A stretch of DNA of 64,000 bases from Streptococcus sp. D7B5 (GTDB lineage Bacteria; Bacillota; Bacilli; Lactobacillales; Streptococcaceae). The stretch is from assembly GCF_029691405.1 (NCBI RefSeq), contig NZ_CP121467.1:1674001-1738000 (forward strand), given 5' to 3'. The notes below the pieces were generated by a model. The model made no database searches. It saw nothing but the letters and a program-made list of their open reading frames with translations, and was not told where the DNA came from. Position 1 is the first letter of the stretch. The number at the start of each line of letters is the position of its first letter. Of this stretch, positions 26,567 through 35,269 are shown in pieces. The translations under genes and the position numbers were made by a program.

Positions 26567-27946
26567 ATGCTAAAATTTCCAAAGGATTTTGTCTGGGGTT
26601 CCTCGACTTCTGGCCCACAGACAGAAGGACGTGTAGCAGGTGATGGCAAGGGAGACAATCTCTGGGATTATTGGTTCAAAGTAGAACCAAATCGCTACTA
26701 CAATGGAATTGGACCTGACAAAACATCGACTTTTTACGAAAACTGGGAAAAGGATATTGAGCTTCTAGTAGAAACAGGTCATACAGCCTTTCGCACTTCT
26801 ATCCAGTGGTCACGTATTTTCCCGCAAGGTCGTGGAGAAGTCAATCCTCAAGGTGTGGCTTTCTACCGTCAGGTATTTGAAGCCATTAAGGCCAAGGGCA
26901 TTCGTCTCTTAGTCAATCTCTATCACTTTGACCTGCCTTTTGCCCTACAAGAAGATGGGGATGGTTGGGAAAATAAGGCAACCATTAAGGCCTACGAAGA
27001 CTATGCGCGTTTCTGTTTTGAGACCTACGGTGACTTGGTGGACCAATGGATCACCTTCAATGAACCTATCGTTCCTGTGGAGTTTGGTTATTTTTATGAT
27101 GCCCATTATCCACACAAGGTGGATGCCAAGGCGGCGGTTCAGGTAGCTTATCATACGCAACTGGCTAGTAGTCTTGCGGTGAAGGCCTGTCATGAGATTT
27201 TGCCTGATTCCAAGATTGGGATTGTCCTCAACTTAACACCAGCTTATCCTCGTAGCCAACATCCTGCGGATGTCAAGGCTGCTCGCATTGCGGACCTCTT
27301 CCAAGCCCAGTCTTTCCTAGATCCATCTGTCTTGGGGACTTATCCAGAAGAGTTAGTGGAGATTTTAGCTGAGCATGATTTGCTGCCAGATTTTACAGCA
27401 GAAGAGTTAGACCTCATTCGCGAGAACACTGTTGATTTTCTAGGAGTGAACTACTATCAGCCTTTGCGTGTTATGGCCCCACGTTTTGCTAAGCATCCTG
27501 ATAGCCCGCTTTTGCCAGAGCATTTCTATGAGCCTTATGTCATGCCAGGCCGTAAAATTAATCCACACCGTGGTTGGGAAATCTACGAGCAAGGGATTTA
27601 CCATATCGCCCAAAACATCAAGGAAAACTATGGCAATATCGAGTGGATGCTGACAGAGAATGGCATGGGTGTTGAAGGTGAAGATAAATTCCGAGAGAAT
27701 GGCATGATTCAGGACGACTATCGTATTGACTTTGTCAAAGGGCATCTTGCTGAGCTTCATCGCGCCATTGAAGACGGTGCTAACTGTAAAGGTTACTTAA
27801 TCTGGACCTTTATCGACTGCTGGTCATGGCTCAATAGTTATAAAAACCGCTATGGTTTGGTTGAGCTTGACTTGGAAACGCAGGAACGTCGCCTGAAGAA
27901 ATCAGGTCACTGGTTCAAAGAGCTCAGTGAAAATAATGGATTTTAA
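26567..27946 (+). CDS. Glycoside hydrolase family 1 (6-phospho-)beta-glucosidase
   Basis: A cytoplasmic GH1 enzyme, 459 aa. The acid/base Glu is in ITFNEPIVP (about residue 165) and the nucleophile Glu in MLTENGMG (about 364). The N-terminus FPKDFVWGSSTSGPQTEG is typical of the family. No phosphotransferase genes are nearby. Choosing 6-phospho-beta-glucosidase over beta-glucosidase or galactosidase is uncertain. AAAGAGGT precedes the ATG. Confidence 0.93.
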   Translation: MLKFPKDFVWGSSTSGPQTEGRVAGDGKGDNLWDYWFKVEPNRYYNGIGPDKTSTFYENWEKDIELLVETGHTAFRTSIQWSRIFPQGRGEVNPQGVAFYRQVFEAIKAKGIRLLVNLYHFDLPFALQEDGDGWENKATIKAYEDYARFCFETYGDLVDQWITFNEPIVPVEFGYFYDAHYPHKVDAKAAVQVAYHTQLASSLAVKACHEILPDSKIGIVLNLTPAYPRSQHPADVKAARIADLFQAQSFLDPSVLGTYPEELVEILAEHDLLPDFTAEELDLIRENTVDFLGVNYYQPLRVMAPRFAKHPDSPLLPEHFYEPYVMPGRKINPHRGWEIYEQGIYHIAQNIKENYGNIEWMLTENGMGVEGEDKFRENGMIQDDYRIDFVKGHLAELHRAIEDGANCKGYLIWTFIDCWSWLNSYKNRYGLVELDLETQERRLKKSGHWFKELSENNGF

Positions 27947-27951
27947 GAATA

Positions 27952-27981
27952 AAAAGTGAGGTGATCTTCATCTCACTTTTT
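27952..27981. terminator. Shared bidirectional terminator
   Basis: AAAAAGTGAG-GTGATCTTCAT-CTCACTTTTT serves the converging glucosidase and EamA-type genes. Confidence 0.8.
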
Positions 27982-27983
27982 TA

Positions 27984-28397
27984 TTATAAGATCATCACCA
28001 AGGTCCCAAGCGTAATCAGGATACAGCCAATGATTGTTTTAAACGTCAGGATATCCTGTAGGAAGAAAAAGGCTAGAACAAGGGTGATGACGAGACGGAA
28101 TTTATCGACAGCGGCTACCTCAGTCCCATTGCCCATCTGTAGTGCCTTGTAGTAGCAGAGCCAGGAGGTGCCAGTGGCCAAGCCAGATAAGATGAGAAAG
28201 AGCCAACTTTCTCTACTGATGTTGACAATTTCGGTCTGGCTATTGATCAAGAAAACCATGGCCCAGGCCATAAGAATGACGACGACCGTACGAATAGCAG
28301 TTGCTAGATTGGATGGAACTCCCTCAATCCCAATCTTGGCTAGAATTGACGTTAGGGCAGCAAAGATAGCAGATAAAAGTGCGAAGAAAAATCACAT
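27984..28397 (-). pseudogene. EamA/DMT-family transporter disrupted by TGA at codon 2
   Basis: Reading from the ATG at 28397 (GGGAGGAGG just upstream) gives M, stop (TGA, 28392-28394), then FFFALLSAIFAALTSIL and on to the end at 27984. The product is a four-to-five-helix half-size drug/metabolite transporter of 137 residues that would be intact if codon 2 were TGG (Trp). The next in-frame ATG (28271) leaves only 95 aa and lacks the first helix. The rest of the frame is open, so the mutation looks recent. Confidence 0.82.
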
Positions 28398-28501
28398 GGC
28401 AACCTCCTCCCTTACGACTATAAGTAAAGCATCTGCCTTGTCAGCTATTAGGTGAAATCTCAATTTCAGGAACTCTATAGAAGCTATACCAATTTTTATT
28501 C

Positions 28502-28530
28502 TTGACAAGTGAGAAAAACAAGTATATACT
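28502..28530 (+). promoter_or_regulatory. glmS promoter
   Basis: -35 TTGACA, 17-base spacer, -10 TATACT. This is close to consensus and about 75 bases upstream of the glmS start. Confidence 0.8.
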
Positions 28531-28574
28531 GTTTTTGCTGATTCCGTAAAGCGAGAATTAGACTATACCAATTT

Positions 28575-28600
28575 AAGGAGAAAGCACAGCTGGTCTGTGT
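28575..28600 (+). promoter_or_regulatory. Distant glmS ribosome site and hairpin
   Basis: AAGGAG (28575-28580) lies 30 bases before the ATG, much too far for normal initiation. CACAG-CTGGT-CTGTG (28585-28599) can fold between them and shorten the effective spacing. There is no closer Shine-Dalgarno sequence. Confidence 0.55.
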
Positions 28601-28610
28601 CGTATATACT

Positions 28611-30419
28611 ATGTGTGGAATTGTTGGTGTTGTTGGAAACACAAATGCAACTGATATTTTGATTCAAGGGCTTGAAAAGCTCGAATACCGTGGTTATGAT
28701 TCTGCGGGGATTTTTGTCCTAGGTGGTGCTGAAAATCATCTAGTCAAGGCTGTCGGTCGTATCGCAGAATTGTCTGCTAAGACAGCCGGTGTTGAGGGAA
28801 CGACTGGTATCGGACATACGCGTTGGGCGACTCACGGAAAACCAACTGAGGACAATGCTCACCCACACCGCTCTGAGGCAGGACGTTTTGTCTTGGTGCA
28901 CAATGGAGTGATTGAAAACTACCTTGAAATCAAGGAAGAATACCTTGCAGGTCACCACTTTAAGGGGCAAACCGATACAGAAATTGCCGTTCACCTGATT
29001 GGAAAATTTGCAGAAGAAGATGGTCTTTCAGTTCTTGAAGCCTTCAAAAAAGCCCTTCACATCATCCGTGGTTCTTATGCCTTTGCCTTGATTGACTCTG
29101 AAAATCCAGATGTCATCTATGTCGCTAAGAACAAATCACCACTCTTGATTGGTCTTGGAGAAGGCTACAACATGGTCTGCTCAGATGCTATGGCTATGAT
29201 TCGTGAAACCAACCAATACATGGAAATTCATGACCAAGAGTTGGTAATCGTCAAGGCTGATAGTGTCGAAGTTCAAGACTATGATGGCAATCGCCGTGAA
29301 CGTGCCAGCTATACTGCGGAGCTCGACTTGTCAGATATCGGTAAGGGGACTTATCCTTACTACATGCTCAAGGAAATCGACGAGCAACCAACGGTTATGC
29401 GTAAACTCATCCAAGCCTACACAGATGAGGCTGGTCAAGTTGTCGTAGATCCAGCTATCATCAAGGCTGTTCAAGATGCAGACCGCATCTACATCCTTGC
29501 AGCTGGGACATCGTACCACGCAGGATTTGCTTCTAAGAAGATGCTGGAAGAATTGACGGATACGCCAGTTGAACTTGGAATCTCTTCTGAGTGGGGCTAT
29601 GGTATGCCACTTCTCAGCAAAAAACCACTCTTCATCTTTATCAGCCAGTCTGGTGAAACAGCGGATAGCCGTCAGGTTTTGGTTAAGGCCAATGAAATGG
29701 GCATTCCAAGCTTGACAGTGACAAACGTGCCAGGTTCAACCCTATCACGTGAAGCCAACCATACCATGCTTCTTCACGCAGGTCCTGAAATTGCCGTGGC
29801 ATCAACCAAGGCCTACACAGCACAAATCGCAGCCCTTGCCTTCCTTGCAAAAGCAGTCGGGGAAGCAAATGGCAATGCCAAAGCGCAAGCCTTTGACCTG
29901 GTTCATGAGTTGTCAATCGTAGCTCAGTCTATCGAATCAACCCTTTCAGAAAAAGAAACCATTGATGCAAAGGTTCGTGACCTTCTCGAAACCACTCGCA
30001 ATGCCTTTTACATCGGACGTGGTCAAGACTACTATGTAGCCATGGAAGCCAGTCTTAAGCTAAAAGAGATTTCTTACATCCAATGTGAAGGCTTTGCGGC
30101 AGGAGAACTCAAGCACGGAACCATTGCCTTGATTGAAGAGGGGACACCTGTCTTGGCCCTCTTGTCAGATCCAGTCCTTGCTAACCACACTCGTGGAAAT
30201 ATCCAGGAGGTCGCAGCCCGTGGTGCTAAGGTACTTACAATCGCAGAAGAAAATGTTGCCAAAGAGACAGATGATATCGTTCTTACGACTGTCCACCCTT
30301 ACCTCTCACCAATCTCAATGGTCGTACCAACGCAATTGGTCGCTTACTTTGCAACCCTCCACCGTGGACTCGATGTGGACAAACCACGTAACCTTGCTAA
30401 GTCAGTAACAGTAGAATAA
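28611..30419 (+). CDS. glmS: Glutamine-fructose-6-phosphate aminotransferase (isomerizing)
   Basis: Makes glucosamine-6-phosphate for peptidoglycan. 602 aa. The glutaminase domain begins MCGIVGVVG, where Cys2 becomes the N-terminal nucleophile after Met removal. Two SIS domains (about 285-425 and 455-595) bind fructose-6-phosphate. The end [13 protein letters not shown] is the conserved C-terminal tail. The ATG at 28611 must be the start, because an extension would block the Cys. Its ribosome site is unusually distant. The leader has no glmS-ribozyme-like features that I can recognise. Confidence 0.98.
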   Translation: MCGIVGVVGNTNATDILIQGLEKLEYRGYDSAGIFVLGGAENHLVKAVGRIAELSAKTAGVEGTTGIGHTRWATHGKPTEDNAHPHRSEAGRFVLVHNGVIENYLEIKEEYLAGHHFKGQTDTEIAVHLIGKFAEEDGLSVLEAFKKALHIIRGSYAFALIDSENPDVIYVAKNKSPLLIGLGEGYNMVCSDAMAMIRETNQYMEIHDQELVIVKADSVEVQDYDGNRRERASYTAELDLSDIGKGTYPYYMLKEIDEQPTVMRKLIQAYTDEAGQVVVDPAIIKAVQDADRIYILAAGTSYHAGFASKKMLEELTDTPVELGISSEWGYGMPLLSKKPLFIFISQSGETADSRQVLVKANEMGIPSLTVTNVPGSTLSREANHTMLLHAGPEIAVASTKAYTAQIAALAFLAKAVGEANGNAKAQAFDLVHELSIVAQSIESTLSEKETIDAKVRDLLETTRNAFYIGRGQDYYVAMEASLKLKEISYIQCEGFAAGELKHGTIALIEEGTPVLALLSDPVLANHTRGNIQEVAARGAKVLTIAEENVAKETDDIVLTTVHPYLSPISMVVPTQLVAYFATLHRGLDVDKPRNLAKSVTVE

Positions 30420-30422
30420 ACC

Positions 30423-30452
30423 AAGAAAGTCTAGTTCATCTAGGCTTTTTCT
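30423..30452 (+). terminator. Terminator after glmS
   Basis: AAAGTCTAG-TTCAT-CTAGGCTTTTT, with a short stem and a T run. Confidence 0.65.
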
Positions 30453-30530
30453 AATGAGCAAATCCATTGAAAGTAAAACTAATTAGTGATAAAATACTCT
30501 AAAAACTAAAAGAGATAGCGAGGAAACAGT

Positions 30531-31583
30531 ATGGTAGAATTAGGAATTTCAACATTTGGTGAAACAACCGCTCTGGAAGCGACTGGGCAGATTTACAGTC
30601 ATGATGAACGCATTCGTCAGTTGGTGGCAGAAATTGAGCTGGCTGATAAGGTTGGTTTGGATGTGTACGGGATTGGGGAGCATCATCGGGAGGACTTTGC
30701 GGTATCGGCGCCAGAGATTATTCTTGCAGCTGGGGCAGTCAATACCAAAAAGATTCGTTTGACTAGTTCGGTCAGCATTCTCTCGAGTATGGATCCGATT
30801 CGCTTGTTCCAACAATATGCTACCATCGATGCCTTGTCAAATGGACGGGCAGAGATTATGGCAGGTCGTGGTTCATTTACCGAATCCTTCCCTCTGTTTG
30901 GCTATGACTTGAAAGACTATGAAGCTCTTTTTGATGAAAAGTTAGACCTGCTTCAGCTGGCAAATGAAAGCACCAAAGTGAACTGGCAGGGACAATTGAC
31001 TCAAAGCATCGCTGGAAAAGAAGTCTATCCTCGTCCTGTTCAGGACAAATTGCCATTGTGGGTGGCGACAGGAGGTCATGTAGAGTCAACAGTGAAGATT
31101 GCTCAGGCGGGGTTGCCGATTGTCTATGCCATTATCGGTGGCAATCCACGTTATTTTAAAAAGCTGATTCAAGCTTATCGTGAGATTGGTAGGGAAGCCG
31201 GTCATGCGGAGAAAGACCTGAAGGTGGGTGCTCATTCTTGGGGCTGGATTTCGGAAGATGGCGAGCAGGCTGTCAAAGATTATTTCCATCCGACCAAGCA
31301 AGTGGTGGATGCAATTTCCAAGGACCGTCCGCACTGGCAGGAGTTGACCTATGAGCAATATTTGGAGCAAGTTGGACCAAATGGTGCCATGTTTGTGGGC
31401 AATCCAGATCAGGTGGCAGAAAAATTGATTCGCATGATTGAGGATTTAGACTTGGACCGTTTCATGCTCCATCTACCGCTTGGTTCTATGCCACATGATC
31501 AAGTTTTGAGAGCTATTGAACTCTTCGGCACACAAGTGGCTCCAAAAGTACGAGCATACTTTGCCATGAAAGAGGGGTTATAA
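30531..31583 (+). CDS. LLM-class flavin-dependent oxidoreductase
   Basis: A luciferase-like monooxygenase fold, 350 aa. MVELGISTFGE is strand 1 of the barrel, YGIGEHHREDFAVSAPEIILA is the family motif near residues 47-67, and GRAEIMAGRGSFTESFP follows. The substrate is unknown. It is monocistronic or the first gene before a degraded region. In Bacillus subtilis the LLM protein YtmO is encoded with the cystine importer genes tcyJKLMN, and a similar importer lies 4.5 kb downstream here, which may or may not be linked. Confidence 0.88.
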   Translation: MVELGISTFGETTALEATGQIYSHDERIRQLVAEIELADKVGLDVYGIGEHHREDFAVSAPEIILAAGAVNTKKIRLTSSVSILSSMDPIRLFQQYATIDALSNGRAEIMAGRGSFTESFPLFGYDLKDYEALFDEKLDLLQLANESTKVNWQGQLTQSIAGKEVYPRPVQDKLPLWVATGGHVESTVKIAQAGLPIVYAIIGGNPRYFKKLIQAYREIGREAGHAEKDLKVGAHSWGWISEDGEQAVKDYFHPTKQVVDAISKDRPHWQELTYEQYLEQVGPNGAMFVGNPDQVAEKLIRMIEDLDLDRFMLHLPLGSMPHDQVLRAIELFGTQVAPKVRAYFAMKEGL

Positions 31584-31599
31584 AAAAATTCAATCAGTT

Positions 31600-31661
31600 G
31601 AGTCGATTGGTGAGGAACACCCATGGATTCAGCAACAGGTGGAAGTGGTACAAGTGATAGA
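31600..31661 (+). pseudogene. Fragment duplicated from the UroD-like gene
   Basis: These 62 bases repeat 33311-33372, inside the UroD-family gene, with about five mismatches. The local frame (ESIGEEHPWIQQQVEVVQ) is conserved before a TAG at 31672-31674. It is preceded at 31583-31599 by a copy of the motif found in that operon's promoter region. The fragment is a relic of a duplicated or deleted copy. Confidence 0.8.
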
Positions 31662-31716
31662 GCATACTATCTAGTGGAATATATACTAGTTTATACCAAG
31701 TACAAGATAAAATAGT

Positions 31717-31752
31717 AAAAAAGACGATTTCCGCTTGGAAATCGTCTTTTTT
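31717..31752. terminator. Bidirectional terminator
   Basis: AAAAAAGACGATTTCC-GCTT-GGAAATCGTCTTTTTT, a perfect 16-bp stem downstream of the acid phosphatase gene. Confidence 0.9.
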
Positions 31753-31812
31753 GATATTCTCGCAAATACGATATCTTGTGGTTGGTGTAAACTGGTAGAT
31801 AGCTCTCTTATT

Positions 31813-32670
31813 TTATTTATCAAAACCTTGTAAGTTTTTTTGTCGCTCTTCAGTTTGACCCTTGGCATCCAATTTATTACCATTGTAAACAGTGCTTTCC
31901 CATGATCCGTACATTGGGTTAGGGAAAATGATGAATTTCTCACCAAACTCTTTTTGTAATTCCTCTAATTTTTGGTTGCGCTCAGTTTCAGAGGTCTTTG
32001 AAAACTCTGCAAAGTCCACAAGATTGTCTCCTAGTAGCATGACTAAGTTGGTTTTTTCTTGGACTGCTTGTCTACGACCTTCTTTAGATTTGACGCCTTT
32101 TTCTAAGAACATGAGATGATCGCGGCTTTGTACAGGAATTCCTTCGTTTTCTAGGTTTTTGATCGTATCATCTACCTGATCTATCGTGCGGTCAGATACA
32201 TAGTAAATTTGGACACCGTTTTGGTCTGCAAATTGGAGAAAGTCTTTAGCACCTGGTACAGCCTTGGCTGCGGCTTTTTTTACCCAGACATCCCAGTTTT
32301 CTGGGGTAAATGCTGTTCCGTCTTTGACATTTTGAGCTTGATAAGGGCTATTGTCTAATACGGTTTCGTCTAAGTCCAAAACGATAGAGTAGGGTTTATC
32401 TGTCTGTGTTTTTAGTAGTTCTTTCAAACGATCAGTAGCGACATTGTAACCTTGTAGATAGAGTGCCTTGGTCTCAGCTGCTTTTTGATACCAAAGAGTT
32501 GACATAGTATTTTCTCTTGAACGCAACTGATCATAGGTCATGGTAACCTGATTATCAGATGTACTACTTTGTGTTGTCTGTGAATTTGCCGAATTTGTGC
32601 CACAGCCAGTCAGTAAAATGACGGAAGTAAGTGTAGAAGCAATTGTAATGGTAACTTTGGATATTTTCAT
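31813..32670 (-). CDS. Acid phosphatase / 5'-nucleotidase lipoprotein, e(P4) family (HAD class IIIB)
   Basis: A surface lipoprotein phosphatase, 285 aa. A signal peptide with lipobox LLTGC (Cys23) is followed by a Ser/Thr/Gln-rich linker. The HAD motif I VLDLDETVLDNSP lies near residues 98-110, motif II is YYVSDR, and the C-terminal motif LLGDNLVDF carries the acidic residues. The Haemophilus e(P4) homologue dephosphorylates nucleotides, including NMN, for uptake. It is monocistronic with its own promoter at 32702-32730. AGGAGG precedes the ATG. Confidence 0.94.
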   Translation of the reverse strand: MKISKVTITIASTLTSVILLTGCGTNSANSQTTQSSTSDNQVTMTYDQLRSRENTMSTLWYQKAAETKALYLQGYNVATDRLKELLKTQTDKPYSIVLDLDETVLDNSPYQAQNVKDGTAFTPENWDVWVKKAAAKAVPGAKDFLQFADQNGVQIYYVSDRTIDQVDDTIKNLENEGIPVQSRDHLMFLEKGVKSKEGRRQAVQEKTNLVMLLGDNLVDFAEFSKTSETERNQKLEELQKEFGEKFIIFPNPMYGSWESTVYNGNKLDAKGQTEERQKNLQGFDK

Positions 32671-32701
32671 AATCCCATCCTCCTAATAATAGTCTATTAA
32701 T

Positions 32702-32730
32702 ATTGTAGCGTTTTCACAGGATTTGTGCAA
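32702..32730 (-). promoter_or_regulatory. Promoter of the acid phosphatase gene
   Basis: Minus strand -35 TTGCAC (32725-32730), 17-base spacer, -10 TACAAT (32702-32707). Confidence 0.65.
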
Positions 32731-32814
32731 GGAAATATCGAGAGAAAAGAAATTTTTCAGTAGTAATTTGGTATTAGGATAAAATTATGTACTTAATTTG
32801 GGAATGAAGATGGA

Positions 32815-32975
32815 TATAAAAAAATTCAATCGGCTTGATAGAAAATCTATATCAGTTCCTTTTTGAAAAATAGATGAAAATAAAGTGAATCTTTGAAAGG
32901 CTAGTAACATCAAGCTTTTCAGGGATTTTTTTCTTTATAGATATAAAAATTTTCAATCGAGTTGATAGTCAATAT
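32815..32975 (+). promoter_or_regulatory. Regulatory region of the UroD/ABC operon with repeated motif
   Basis: Two copies of ATATAAAAA(A/T)TTTCAATCG followed by TTGATAG occur about 125 bases apart (32815-32843, 32939-32968). Each contains the inverted repeat TCAA-N5-TTGA. A third, cut copy is at 31582-31599. The 366 bases between the phosphatase and the first UroD-like gene contain no ORF with a good ribosome site. The binding protein is unknown. Confidence 0.55.
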
Positions 32976-33037
32976 ATATTGGGAAAAGGGGAAAAGGAGT
33001 GGTAAGATGGTTTCAATCCAAATGGAAGGAGAGAGGT

Positions 33038-34042
33038 ATGGCAAGTAAAAGAGATCTAGTCTTTAGAGCGATTCGAGGCGATGAAGTGGAAAGAGTTCCT
33101 GTCGGATTTTGGTTTCATTTTGTAACACTCGAAGAAAAGGGGCAGGGATTAAATAATCCACGTATCTTTCAAAAAAGTGTTGATGGGCATCGCAACTATG
33201 TGGAAAGGATTCGTCCTGATTTTGTCAAAATTATGAGCGATGGTTTTTTCCTTTATCCAAGTAATGTCTATAATCCTAAGATTGCAAGCATTCAGGAGCT
33301 GACTTCTATTGAGTCAATTGGTGATGAACACCCATGGATTCAGCAACAGGTGGAAGTGGTACAAGCGATTCGAGAGACCTTTACAGAAGAGATTGCTTCT
33401 TTCTACAATATCTTTTCACCTATCTCCTACCTCAAGCGCTGGTTCCGTACAGAAACTTCTCGAGGAGATAGGGAAGTGGCTGACCTATTGCTTGAAAATC
33501 CTGAGCAATTCAGAGCAATTCTAGATGTGATTGCAGGAGACATTGCTTCCTTAACTCAGAAAATCATCCAGCAAGGTGGAGTTGATGGGATTTATCTCAG
33601 CACCCAGGAAATTCAAGATGAGCGCATCACACCAGCACTCTACCAAACCTATATCGAACCGAGCAATATAGCGATTTTGGAGGCTGCCAATCAGGTTGGT
33701 GGGACCAATATCCTCCATATCTGTGGTTTTGAAGGTGCGAGCAATGATGTGACGATATTTAAGGACTATCCGGCTCAAGTGGTCAACTGGGCGACCCACC
33801 ATGAGGATGTTAGCTTGACACAGGGTCAAGAGTTGTTTACAGGCAAGGCCGTTTTAGGTGGATTTGAAAATGGCAAGAAAAGCTTGCTTTATCAAGGTTC
33901 CAAGGCGGAATTGCAAAATGAAACAAGACGGTTGCTGGCTGAAGCTGGTAGTAAAGGAGTTCTTCTGGGAGCTGACTGTACTGTTCCAGATGACTTTGAC
34001 TTAGAGAGGTTGGACTGGATTCGGCAGGCAGCTGTTCTCTAA
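33038..34042 (+). CDS. UroD-fold protein 1, putative zinc-dependent methyltransferase
   Basis: A TIM-barrel protein of the uroporphyrinogen decarboxylase superfamily, 334 aa. It carries LHICGFEG (His and Cys) and, 84 residues later, GADCTVPDD (Cys). This HxC-Xn-C arrangement is the zinc-ligand pattern of MtaA/MtbA-type corrinoid:thiol methyltransferases, not of haem-pathway UroD. Streptococci lack haem synthesis, which also argues against decarboxylase function. I start at 33038 (MASKRDLVFRAIRGD) after AAGGAG; a GTG 39 bases upstream is a weak alternative. It is the first gene of a six-gene operon with an ABC importer. The substrate is unknown. Confidence 0.85.
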   Translation: MASKRDLVFRAIRGDEVERVPVGFWFHFVTLEEKGQGLNNPRIFQKSVDGHRNYVERIRPDFVKIMSDGFFLYPSNVYNPKIASIQELTSIESIGDEHPWIQQQVEVVQAIRETFTEEIASFYNIFSPISYLKRWFRTETSRGDREVADLLLENPEQFRAILDVIAGDIASLTQKIIQQGGVDGIYLSTQEIQDERITPALYQTYIEPSNIAILEAANQVGGTNILHICGFEGASNDVTIFKDYPAQVVNWATHHEDVSLTQGQELFTGKAVLGGFENGKKSLLYQGSKAELQNETRRLLAEAGSKGVLLGADCTVPDDFDLERLDWIRQAAVL

Positions 34043-34053
34043 AAGGAGGAGCT

Positions 34054-34257
34054 ATGAAAAGTAAAAGATGGTGCATCTTCATTGCAGTTGTCGGTTTGCT
34101 GGCTTTGGTTGCCATAAGTGTCGTAAAAAATGGGCATTGTAAAAATGGAGAGAGATGTCGTGGAGTTCAGGATTTTTCCAAGTTCAGTCTCCCCTTTCTA
34201 CGCTCGAATGATATCGCAAGCAGTTTATTAGTTGAAAAAGTAAGAAATGGAGAATAA
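34054..34257 (+). CDS. Small single-pass membrane protein
   Basis: 67 aa with an AAAGGAGGAGCT ribosome site. It has a basic N-terminus, one transmembrane helix (about 8-24) and a Cys-containing tail (NGHCKNGERCRG). It sits between the two UroD-like genes with 11- and 2-base gaps, so it is co-translated with them. I do not recognise the family. It could be a membrane-bound partner of the operon's enzymes. Confidence 0.6.
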   Translation: MKSKRWCIFIAVVGLLALVAISVVKNGHCKNGERCRGVQDFSKFSLPFLRSNDIASSLLVEKVRNGE

Positions 34258-34259
34258 GA

Positions 34260-35258
34260 ATGTCAGAAAAAAAAGAATGGGTTTTAAAAGCATTTAGAGG
34301 TGAAAAGGTTGATCGTGTGCCAGTTGGTTTTTGGCACCATTTCACATCCGAAGACGAATGGCTACACGGTTTCTCAAATCCAGCCATTATCGAGAAGAAT
34401 ATCGAGGGCCATAAGCGCTTTATCCGAGAAGTTCAGCCGGACTTTATCAAACTCATGAGTGATGGCTACTTTGCTTATCCAAATCCAGCGATTGCCAAAG
34501 GCAAATCACTTCAAGAATTGGCAACCATTCAACCACTCGGGCCAGATCATTCTTGGATAAAAGAGCAGGTGGATTTGGTTAAGAAAATCAAGCAAGAGTT
34601 TACAGAAGATATCGTTGCGATTTACAATATTTTTGCTCCTGTGACCTATCTCAAGTGGTTGCTTGGGGAAGTGTCTGGTGGCGATGACCTTATTGCGGAC
34701 TTTCTGGTGGAAGATCCTGAAGCCCTTAAAAAGGTGTTGGATGTGATTGCAGAAGATATTGAGAGTCTCAGTCGAGCTGTCATCGAAGAGGCTGGTGCTG
34801 ATGGAATCTACCTCAGCGTGCAGAGTATCCAAGATCAACGAGTGTCGGCAGCAGAGTATCAAGCTGTCATTGCACCTAGCGAGATAACGGTTCTGGAAGC
34901 AGCTAGTGCTGTTGGTGGTGTTACTGTTCTTCATATCTGTGGCTACGAGGGGGCGCGAAATGATATTCACCTTTTTGCAGACTATCCAGCCCAAGTCTTT
35001 AACTGGGCTGTAGGACCAGAGGGAGTCACTCTCAAGGAAGGTCGTGAGATTTTCAAGGGACGTACGGTTCTTGGAGGATTTGAAAATGGCAAGACAGGCT
35101 TACTGTATACTGGTAGCAAGGATGCCATTCAGGCTGAAGCAAAGAAACTAGTTGCAGAAGCTGGGGAACAGGGCTTGGTACTTGGGGCAGATTGTACCAT
35201 TCCAAGTGATATCGCAGTTGAACGTATCCAGTGGGTGAGAGAAGCGCTTGAAAACTAA
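34260..35258 (+). CDS. UroD-fold protein 2, putative zinc-dependent methyltransferase
   Basis: A paralogue of the protein encoded at 33038, 332 aa, similar over its whole length (shared LKAFRGEKVDRVPVGFW start, GGFENGK stretch). The zinc-type motif is kept: LHICGYEG and GADCTIPSD with the same 84-residue spacing. Two diverged copies in one operon suggest a heterodimer or two substrates. It has no UroD-specific haem-pathway context. Confidence 0.85.
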   Translation: MSEKKEWVLKAFRGEKVDRVPVGFWHHFTSEDEWLHGFSNPAIIEKNIEGHKRFIREVQPDFIKLMSDGYFAYPNPAIAKGKSLQELATIQPLGPDHSWIKEQVDLVKKIKQEFTEDIVAIYNIFAPVTYLKWLLGEVSGGDDLIADFLVEDPEALKKVLDVIAEDIESLSRAVIEEAGADGIYLSVQSIQDQRVSAAEYQAVIAPSEITVLEAASAVGGVTVLHICGYEGARNDIHLFADYPAQVFNWAVGPEGVTLKEGREIFKGRTVLGGFENGKTGLLYTGSKDAIQAEAKKLVAEAGEQGLVLGADCTIPSDIAVERIQWVREALEN

Positions 35259-35269
35259 AGGAGAAAAAG

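Noticed and set aside
28289-28296. Perfect TACGAATA competence box
   Set aside because: It lies inside the EamA-type gene on the opposite strand, without the T-rich upstream stretch and with no gene start nearby. The box before cinA is the credible one.
28398-28610. glmS ribozyme in the glmS leader
   Set aside because: The leader after the promoter is under 80 bases, too short, and lacks the expected core. Bacillus-type glmS ribozymes are not expected in streptococci.
33038-35258. Haem biosynthesis genes (hemE)
   Set aside because: No other haem genes are seen, streptococci are haem auxotrophs, and the HxC-X84-C motif points to the methyltransferase branch of the UroD superfamily.
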